Source: Ornithodoros turicata (Eukaryota > Arthropoda > Arachnida > Ixodida > Argasidae). From it: a stretch of DNA of 64,000 bases. The notes below the pieces were generated by a model that had not been told where the DNA came from, made no database searches, and saw only the letters and a program-made list of their open reading frames with translations. Positions 56,591-64,000 of this stretch are shown piece by piece. Made by a program: the position numbers and the translations under genes. The stretch's first letter is position 1, and every line of letters starts with the position of its first letter. The DNA is taken from assembly GCF_037126465.1 (NCBI RefSeq), contig NC_088201.1:22924550-22988549 (forward strand), given 5' to 3'.

Positions 56591-56704
56591 GTGGTATAAC
56601 AGCAGCAAGACGAAACAAGGACAGGAAGAATAGCATACAGGACGACACGTCGTCCTGTGTGCTGTTCTTTCTGTCCTTGTTTTGTCTTGCTGCTGTTATA
56701 CCAC
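56591..56704. repeat. 114-bp near-perfect palindrome
   Basis: The left arm GTGGTATAACAGCAGCAAGA … is mirrored by TCTTGCTGCTGTTATACCAC. The centre is CAGGACGACACGTCGTCCTG. Only a few mismatches occur across two 57-bp arms. This is a foldback MITE or a recent inverted duplication. Confidence 0.85.
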
Positions 56705-58904
56705 CATGTCAGAATACAGACTACCACAACGTTCCATGTTAGTGTATAGTATATGTGTTTAAGTCCAAAACAAACAAGATGCGGATAGCAGTAATAGGGG
56801 AAGTGACAAAGGGAGAACTGTTCATTAATGGATAGATTATTTAATGAAGTGCTCGGGGAAGTTACCAGTAATGTGAACGTGTGAGAGGAGACCCGGTGCA
56901 AAAACCTTTTTTTTTCCCAAGCCTCCTCCACAATGTTGACATTCTCGTTAACTTCTGCCATACTGCTATTTTATGCATCTTATTTCTTTTGTCATCGTAT
57001 CACTTTGAGGCCATTCGATCTTCCATATCCCAGGTACGCTTTGCATGCATATAACATCAATAAGGCAAAATGCAGCGATATAGTTCAGGGATGAGAGACT
57101 GTTGGAAAAACTATATCAGAAAGCAAAACTGATGCAGAAAACAATGATAATAGTTGCATACACACTTGCAAAAGTGGTGCTGGAAAGCTTTTGCCAAGTT
57201 TCCTGTTCTATTAAATTATATAAACCAGTACAGATACTCACTGATACTCAGAACCTTCGTTAATTATAGATAGCATGGCTTTTTTGTGTTAAATGCCCTT
57301 CCTGGATTCAAAGGGAAATTGGGTGCTATTTTTAAATTTCTAATTTGGGGTGAAATCTGGTGCTATTGACACATTTGGGTGGTAGTCTTTTTTTTTTTTT
57401 TTTTTGGCCAGCAACGGCCCGCAGTTATAGATGCATTTACGGGTCAACTGTGCCTCACGTTATTTCACTGTTGCACCCAACTAATATTTACATGAGACAT
57501 GGTTGCTACTAAATACGTAGTGTACATCATGTGTGATACCGTGAGATACATAATTGGAATTTGGGGAGAAATCAGGTTTAACCCGTACTGGTCCTAAACT
57601 GATTTGAGGAGGGAATAATTGGAAGAAATCTGGTTTACCCCAAGAAAGTCAGACTTTACTTGCAAAGGTCCCACAAACACGGTATCTTATGACGCGGTAC
57701 AGATCATAATTTTTTTACGTATCACAATAATGTCACAAAAAGGTGGATGGTGTGCCCAATTTGATCCTATTTTGTGCATGAAGCACATTGATACTGATGC
57801 TACATTTCAATTACCAAAAAAGAATGTGATTACACCAGATATAAATTTGTTTTGGACGTGGTACCGCTATTAAAATTGTGAAGTCTGGCCGACCACGATA
57901 AAAGCGCACAGCTGTTTGTCTTGCGTAAAGTGTATTGCCTAGATCAATAGAAGTACTATAACTAGGGTATAACTATAAAAGGGTTTCAAAGCACAAGGGG
58001 ACTTCTTGTGCAGTTTTTCTATCTTTATGTAACACAGAATAGAAGTTTTATGTTCAGGTTTATTTCTCAATAACTTCGCATATTTCTTTTGGGCCTTATA
58101 ATCAAGTCACTGACCTGAAATACTGTTACACAAAATATGTCATAGCTTCTGTGACAAAAGGATGATCACAAAGTTGAAGTATCACAACCAGACATGTAAC
58201 ATTGCGTCAACAACAGTCAGTCCCAGTTATCACAAACCCACTTGAAATGCACCGGGTGAAGCGACGCAATGGAGTGATGCACTGCACCAGTACCTCCCGT
58301 TCTATGCAGCGACATGAGGGGCCCTCTGTGAGCATGATTTTTTTTCTGCGTGTGGTATGATATTGTTATGTACGCATACTGTCTGGTATAGAAAGGGATC
58401 CATTATGGGGTGAGGCTGACGCATAGCCCAGTTATGCCACTGTTCAAGCACCTCTCAATGGCAAGTACTACACAGTCTAGTGAGCACAGCCAGAGGGTTG
58501 TGCTCTCATGCAATGTAACTGCTCTCATGGCAATCCAGCAGGTGGGCATCAATTTTCCCATCCTAAAACCTTGTGGACTAAAATGGTGCCTTTCCTTTGG
58601 GGGTAATATTTCTCACGAATCGACCAGAACAGCAAGCTAACGAACAATTTCGGGTGATGGAGTTTGTTATAAATGGGACTGACTAACAGAGAAAGATATA
58701 CGATTGTCAGTGCTTTGTAACACTTTAGTTAAATACAGTGTGCTCATGCACAAATATTAGAATAAGGCACGGTGAATAAGATTAATTTGTAAAATAATGC
58801 GCTCAATCATTTGGAAAGATGGGTTTGATTTGCTTCGAAGTGATAAACAGCTTTACATGAGTCCTTTCACTGACAGTCAGTCAAAGATGTCTCAGCTCAC
58901 CTAC
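56705..58904. other. Tetraspanin 3'UTR and intergenic DNA
   Basis: On the minus strand the tetraspanin 3'UTR begins at 58,904. A candidate AATAAA (reverse complement TTTATT at 58,059-58,064) would end it. Beyond that I recognise nothing; a poly(T) run lies at about 57,388-57,405. Confidence 0.4.
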
Positions 58905-58952
58905 TCATTTCAGGTGGTTGGAAAGGCAGCAAGCAAACACAATGCCAATTAT
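58905..58952 (-). CDS. Tetraspanin, terminal exon
   Basis: On the minus strand TCAATTTTACAG opens IIGIVFACCLSNHLK followed by TGA. It directly continues …GIGLIE from the 84-bp exon in phase 0. Tetraspanins characteristically end the fourth transmembrane helix with (L/I)-G-(M/I)-(V/I)-F-A-C-C-L and a short polar tail, and the juxtamembrane C-C pair is a typical palmitoylation site. The exon encodes 15 residues plus stop. No C-terminal Y-x-x-phi motif is present. Confidence 0.8.
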   Translation of the reverse strand: MIGIVFACCLSNHLK

Positions 58953-59352
58953 CTGTAAAATTGAACATAAGTATGAATTACTCTAAGCTAGTTTACTAGC
59001 ACTAAAGTTTGAGACGCATTGTTAGTAACTTGAGCGAGATCCTGACAGGCATTGACCAAGTTGTAGGACCACACACACATGAATTGAAGCAAAAGCGCAT
59101 GGGCCAGGAGCTGTCAACATTTTGAACAGAGACTTCTCAGAATTCCAAATCTTTCTCTGTTCAAACTATCGGCAGCTCCCAACCTGAGGTTTTTGCTTCG
59201 AGCTACTGTTACCAAATCATTGGATTTTCCGCTTTTCGACGCACACAAGATATTCACACACATACTCAACTACTAAAGAGAACATTCTCGAGGGAGTGTG
59301 CAAAACTGTGCATATTTTTGGTGCAGCCAAGAGGCCACGAATAGCAGTTTAA

Positions 59353-59532
59353 TACAGTCAAACTTCTTTATAGCGAACACCTTTTTAACGAAAATACCAC
59401 TACAGCAAACTTTTTTGCGGTCCCACTGGAGCCCTATAGGTCCAATAATGGACATCCTTTTTAATGAAAATACCTTTACTGCAAATTTTTTTTGCTGTCC
59501 CCTGAGTTTTGTTGTAAAGGAGTTTGACTGTA
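59353..59532. mobile_element. Mariner-type MITE in the tetraspanin intron
   Basis: TA at each border (59,353-59,354 and 59,531-59,532). Inverted ends are CAGTCAAACTTCTTTATAGC and (minus strand) CAGTCAAACTCCTTTACAAC. It is 176 bp and non-coding. CAGTC…AAC ends with TA duplication are typical of Tc1/mariner MITEs. Confidence 0.75.
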
Positions 59533-59692
59533 CTACATTTAGCGATGGTGTGAGTGGCCTTGGCTTAATGGAATGGAGAAGCAGAAAGCATAAAACAGAG
59601 TACATGTGTATCTGTTCTGATCAAGGAAAAGAATGTCACTTCTTTCACATCTAGTCATGATAAAATTTAATTATGCATTTTCTGTTCTTCAG

Positions 59693-59938
59693 ACCACCAG
59701 TTTATGTACCATGGTACACAACATGGGTATCATGTTTGCCTCCTGATGCACATTTTCGTAACAAAAGTACTTCCCTATACGATAATACAGGGCAGCCCAA
59801 GGTTGCTCTGCTGATAAATGAAAGCACACCCCTGATGGAAAATAAAGATCTTGTCACTGATCTGCCTACCAGTCTTGCCTTGCTACCTGTTATGGACAGC
59901 CACAAACGCTACATCAAGTGGCAACAGAAAGAGGATTA
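59693..59938 (+). CDS. Candidate plus-strand exon in the tetraspanin intron
   Basis: It follows TCTGTTCTTCAG and is open for 81 codons: PPVYVPWYTTWVSCLPPDAH, …, LLINESTPLMENKDLVTDLP, TSLALLPVMDSHKRYIKWQQ, stop. A shorter relative is readable at 60,465-60,560 (SPPLMRNKRLITHLPNNYVS), so the block is repeated. A repeat-derived frame is as likely as a host exon. No domain recognised. Confidence 0.2.
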
Positions 59939-60636
59939 AGAGGGATTCTGGACATCAGAATTTGGAATGTGCCACAGCAGAACATACATTCTGCAGGAGT
60001 GCAAAGGAAACAGAAAAGGTGACATGCTAGAATTCCTTAATATTCGTATCCTTTATATTTTCGTTTTTTATTTGTTCATTTCCCTTGCAAAGGGGGACCA
60101 AAACCCCAAATTGGATGAAAGATGAGGCTTTTGAGGCTTTGTATGTATTTGTCCCTTCTATGTTGTTCCAGCCTCAGAACATCAGTTCTCTCATGCCCAA
60201 ATTGGAGTTGCTTAATTCGTTAATTTCTGGGCTTTCAAGGCTTCTATGTTTGTGTCATCCATATTTCATGGCCTGCCTCGGCTAATTCTCGTTGTTGACA
60301 TTGCTTAATGTTATTGACCACAGGCAGGTTATGGGGAACAAGGGGAGCCCTGTTACTCGGGAAAACAGTGAAGCATTGCTAAATCTCGTAACCCAAAAGA
60401 GTAGAAGGAATGGAATGTGATTAATAGAGTGAAGCACCTGGTAGCTGATTTCCCTTTTGATACAATATAAAAGTCCACCTCTGATGAGAAATAAGCGGTT
60501 AATCACACATCTGCCTAATAATTACGTGTCTCTGCCTGACAAGGGCATCCACCAACACTCCAGCATCCCACCTTCATTATCAGGCAACAAGATTAAATTT
60601 GACAGAAATGTCAGGCATGTTGCGGGTGAAACTTAC

Positions 60637-60720
60637 CTCTATGAGACCAATGCCAATGCCAGCGATTCCAACATACAGGCTGTACTTCTCAAGCTTCTCC
60701 TTGAGGGTGGTAAAACAGCC
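60637..60720 (-). CDS. Tetraspanin, penultimate exon (end of large loop and TM4)
   Basis: On the minus strand the acceptor ACAATGTGTAG precedes exactly 84 bp (28 codons): GCFTTLKEKLEKYSLYVG then IAGIGIGLIE, and the donor GTAAGT. An 84-bp exon starting at the G-C of the large extracellular loop (the Cys that closes a disulfide with the C-C-G motif) and ending L-I-E in TM4 is a hallmark of tetraspanin genes. Tetraspanins organise membrane microdomains with integrins and other partners. Exons for TM1-TM3 and the C-C-G region are not found up to 64,000, so the 5' part lies in a long intron's far side or off the window. Confidence 0.9.
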
Positions 60721-61559
60721 CTACACATTGTGATGAAAAAACTCCATGTAGATGAATGTGAACCCTATGTAAAATACACTAATAGTATGTGCCACTAGCT
60801 TCAATGCTAATATGGTATATGTGATACAATCTAACATGTAGTCTCCACATGTAGAAATGGTGCATATTAAGAGTAAAATGGGTTAGTTGCATGCATAGTT
60901 TGTACCAGGGTGTTGGATCCAAACCAAACCGAAAACTGGATCTGAACCTCTGTTTTTTGCCATCTTGGAATTGAACCTGAAACAGAACTAATGAAAAATA
61001 CTGTTCCGAACCGGTTCGGCAAACGGTTCAGTGTTTTTTTTGTGTTTTTTTTCGTAAGGCACTTGGACAAGGACGATATGAAAGGTGTGGACACCCTACT
61101 CGAGGGCTAATACTGCCTCGTATATGCTGCAAATGTTATTCAAAATTCCATCTACATGTGAATGTGGTACAACGATGTTCATAATCGTTTGATTATGCGC
61201 TTTGTGTCTGTGTGTTTTGGGTTAGACCCCAGCTGTGAGTTGTGTTTTTAACTTTAACTTATTTTCATTTCTTTGCGATCTTGATTTGCATACCGTAGGC
61301 CTGTGGCGATCTGGGTGCCACGAAAAGTAGGTACTATACTCAAAAAAGATATACTCATTAGAGACTAGAGTAGCTGAGATATACTCATTATTTTACTAAC
61401 ATTTTCTTACTTCTGCTTGCATTGTCATCAACTCATCATGCATACCGATATCTTAAATAAATCAATGCTTGATGTCAAAACGCTGTTACTTAATGTGTTC
61501 GTGGGAAAGATTACATCCTGCTCCGTTCCCTCCAGCGTATTACCAAAGAATGTTGGCAC
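60721..61559. other. Tetraspanin intron sequence, no exon recognised
   Basis: 60,915-61,050 is rich in AACCGA/CGGTTCG words, like decayed hAT subterminal repeats. No C-C-G-encoding minus-strand exon was seen. Confidence 0.4.
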
Positions 61560-62593
61560 CAGTGATGGGCAAAGTACCTTGACACAGCACCTTAGGTAAA
61601 GTTCCAAGTACCTGGCATCATTAGTACTTGAAGTACAGCACAAAGTATCCCTTTGCAAATGTACTTCAAGTAAAGTACAAAGTAATAAGCAAAGGGGAAA
61701 AAATAAGCCGAAGCTCCTGCACGTAGTGTATGTTTACAAGCAGCACTGGACAGCCAATTAGGTCGAAACAGCTCTCCAGTGCTGGTAATACGACCGTTTG
61801 AGTACTTCAAAAGTACTAGTACTTTGAAGTAGAGACCTGCATGGGCCCGGGCCCGCGGGCCGGGCCTGTTACTGGCTGTGTGCTCCGGGCCGGGCCTGGG
61901 CCGACAAACATGTTTCTGAGAATCAGGATTAACTGGGTCACGCAGCTAATTCCACGCAATGGATGACTATTAGTTCATATCATCACGTGCTTGCGTCATT
62001 CCTGTGCATGCAAAAACAAGCAAGGGACACTGCATTATGCGTATGATTCAACCATCTATAACATTCTCAAAGCCACTTTACATTGCTTCTGACTCCTCAC
62101 GTATTTCACAAACACTTTCGCAAAGCTTGGTGAGAGGGGTAAGGATTGGGAGGAGGAGTTTGTCGACAGCATCCTCTACTTACACAAAAACTTGGTAGTG
62201 TAACAATAACGCGCTTTCCCGCGTGCGTTCTGGATTTAATTTGGTCTTGTGCTGTTGTGGTGTTAAACCGACAGTTCTTGTATGTTTGTGGCCGTGTCTT
62301 TTCTTATAAATTTACCTATACATTTTTTTTATAAGCGCTAGAAACGCGCACATCACGGTTGGAAGTACTAGGCCGGAATCTACGCGCTGAGTCATTGGGC
62401 CGGGCTCTATTCACTGGGCCATCGGGCCGGGCCAAGCCGCATAAAAACATGAAGGTCCGGGCCCAGGCTGGGCCAATTTTTTTATGCGCCCGGGCCGGGT
62501 CGGGCCCGGAAAAGTCGGCCCGTGCAGAGCTCTACTTTGAAGTACTTACCAGGTATACTGCCACTATAATTTATGCCACTTTGCATTTCACTG
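61560..62593. mobile_element. hAT element (CAGTGATGGGC…), split by a second hAT
   Basis: The left end CAGTGATGGGCAAAGTACCT is followed by AGTACTT/AAGTACT repeats. The right end TTTGCATTTCACTG is a weaker inverted match. GTTGGCAC (61,552-61,559) against TTTGGTAG (62,594-62,601) match at only 5 of 8, so the right border is uncertain. Confidence 0.55.
61830..62534. mobile_element. 705-bp GC-rich hAT-like element nested in the previous one
   Basis: Ends are TAGAGACCTGCATGGGCC and the inverted GGCCCGTGCAGAGCTCTA. Perfect 8-bp duplications CTTTGAAG occur at 61,822-61,829 and 62,535-62,542. Both subterminal zones are built of GGGCCGGGCC-type repeats. No transposase is present. Confidence 0.85.
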
Positions 62594-62601
62594 TTTGGTA
62601 G

Positions 62602-63005
62602 TTATGTCCTGCTTTTTAGCAAAACTTTAGCAGTTCTTTTTTTTTTATTATTATTATTATTTTTGTATTATGCGTAGCCGGAGGACTGATTAAAAAAGGA
62701 GCGCAATGCTCCTGAAGGACAGTTTTTTTCTTTTTTTTGGCTTCGTGTGTGGCTGGCCTAAATACTGTTCATTTGTGAAAAGGTAATAAGCCCTTTTTGT
62801 TTGCTTGATTTGGTTGTTGTGCTGCTTGTCCTTCTGTGCGCGGAACAGACGGGCTGATGCCTGGGTTGTGGGAACTCGGGTTTCCACAGTTCAAAGCGTG
62901 ATTGAACTGGAGAACCCAACTCGCTTCACAACGTGAGTTATTTAAACTCAACGAAGACAAGGAGACAGAATTTATTTATGTATTTTTTATATGCACAATA
63001 AAGTA
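62602..63005. other. No gene recognised
   Basis: An (ATT)n run at 62,645-62,668 may be a retroposon tail. The rest is unassigned. Confidence 0.35.
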
Positions 63006-63008
63006 GAC

Positions 63009-63154
63009 TCAGTGAAGCTTCAACTGTTTATTGACACATGCTTTCATGTGGTGGACTGCATTTCATCACTACATTGCATGACACCTGATGAAATGCAGTC
63101 CACTGCATGAAAGCTTGTGTCAATAAACAGCTGAAAGCTTCACTGCATGCACTT
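63009..63154. repeat. Foldback element, arms about 65 bp
   Basis: CAGTGAAGCTTCAACTGTTT … TGACACATGCTTTCATG … GGACTGCATTTCATCA on the left is mirrored by TGATGAAATGCAGTCC … CATGAAAGCTTGTGTCA … AGCTGAAAGCTTCACTG on the right. A loop of about 20 bp separates the arms. Confidence 0.85.
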
Positions 63155-63820
63155 CATTGTGCTTGTGCATCTTGGGCGCTGACAACCTCTTGGATTTACC
63201 TCTGCTGTATTTTCATATGTAAAATGTAGTATCTAAAAATGTGGTATAAAAGGTTCAGGTCAGGTCTCTGAGATGAAATTTATTGGCTTCACCAAAACCA
63301 TTCGTATATATCTCAGAGCTCTCGCATATCTTTTCTGAGAGAGCACCTATCAGCAGAACTCAAATTCCATTCTCTATGCAACATGCGCATTGCTGCCCAC
63401 GCCTGTGTGAATGAAATTAAATTAGCTATTTGCCTTGTTGTAGCACATGTTTAATAAAACATGTTTCCGGTGGAACCATATTAAAGAAAAACACTCGCCT
63501 GTATTATACTATTGTACATTCCTTTCTTTATGCTGACTTTTTAAGTGTATCTTGCCAAGCAGATACATTCCGCTACAGCCTCACGCACTTTGACATAATA
63601 CATGTACATTGCCATCCTCATGTAAGCCTTCTTTTCTACAGAAATAGCTCACTCAAGAATCTTGAAGCTACAAGCTTAAAAGCAGAAATCTTGCTGAGAC
63701 ATGCTTTTTTGCAGTTGCAAAGATCACATGCTGCCAGTGCTTGTCTACTTAGAATAGCTCCCATAAGCAACTCCTGGCTAAAAGCACAGATGGTTGCACA
63801 GATGCAAGACCTGTCTGTGA
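63155..63820. other. No gene recognised
   Basis: A 134-codon plus frame (63,430-63,834) and a 116-codon minus frame (63,636-63,986) overlap each other and run into repeat sequence. Neither shows a domain or splice context. Confidence 0.35.
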
Positions 63821-63825
63821 TGCCC

Positions 63826-63900
63826 ACAAAATAATAATAATAATTTACTTTGGTCACAGTGCCCAAAAACAACCTGTAGTTCTTCTCATTGGTGCACCTC
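63826..63900 (-). mobile_element. Probable retroposon 3' end with (ATT)n tail
   Basis: On the minus strand TTGTTTTTGGGCACTGTGAC then CAAAGTAAATT runs into ATT repeats. This is the tail structure of the non-LTR/SINE copies elsewhere in the window, but a different body. Confidence 0.4.
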
Positions 63901-64000
63901 AATACATAATTTAACATAAACATAACATAATATAACAAACATACATTGCAAAAATGAGCACAGTGGATAAGAACAGATATGAACATTAGTGGTATTAGGA

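Noticed and set aside
48304..59938. Joining the 48,304 exon to the 59,693 exon (phases match)
   Set aside because: It would span 11 kb across a separate same-strand gene and into the tetraspanin. One phase match in three is expected by chance.
63430..63986. Overlapping plus and minus frames of 134 and 116 codons
   Set aside because: They are mutual shadows in AT-rich DNA and run into a retroposon tail.

Overview
The window looks like repeat-dense nuclear DNA of a metazoan. The repeat mix suggests an arthropod, most likely a tick or other chelicerate: hAT elements with CAG…CTG ends, a MULE with a FLYWCH finger, a TTAA-flanked THAP element, tRNA-derived SINEs with ATT or ATC tails, and a mariner-type MITE. 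That assignment is inference. I see no prokaryotic operon, no CRISPR array and no phage. Most open reading frames longer than 60 codons are chance frames, so genes had to be found as short exons bounded by splice sites.

Region by region. 1-2,900: mostly featureless, with a hairpin element. 2,930-6,352: an array of about 41 copies of a 54-bp unit, split at its 3' end by two nested transposons. 6.5-15 kb: sparse, with one exon-like block, tandem MITEs, a TIR element and a SINE-like insertion. 15.1-17.5 kb: exons of a multi-pass membrane protein resembling major-facilitator (MFS) transporters. All introns are phase 0, but one exon carries a stop codon and a 650-bp hAT insertion with a perfect 8-bp target duplication. 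18.92-32.13 kb: a giant foldback element with kilobase-scale inverted arms, an 808-bp unique centre and a 6-bp flanking repeat. It is itself invaded by a 5.4-kb Kolobok-like transposon (TTAA duplication, decayed THAP domain, decayed transposase, P2X7-like cysteine domain), which contains another element. 33-43 kb: tandem repeats, a damaged hAT copy, a small candidate gene behind a CCAAT/CHR-type promoter, a 280-bp duplication and a SINE. 43.38-45.50 kb: a decayed MULE transposase gene with two hAT insertions. 45.6-48.0 kb: a 2.4-kb hAT-like element with a BED-finger remnant.

48-64 kb is the most gene-like part. A two-exon gene on the plus strand (49,205-52,965) encodes an unrecognised 132-residue protein, with matching phase-1 splice sites and a poly(A) signal. 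A clear tetraspanin gene runs on the minus strand: its 84-bp fourth-transmembrane exon is at 60,637-60,720 and its terminal exon at 58,905-58,952, with 5' exons outside or unrecognised. Around these lie SINEs, hairpins, a mariner MITE and a hAT nested within a hAT.

The clearest overall theme is layered transposition that can be dated by order: hAT elements into a coding exon, into a MULE and into a minisatellite, and a Kolobok into a foldback. The foldback element is the best candidate for something undescribed.
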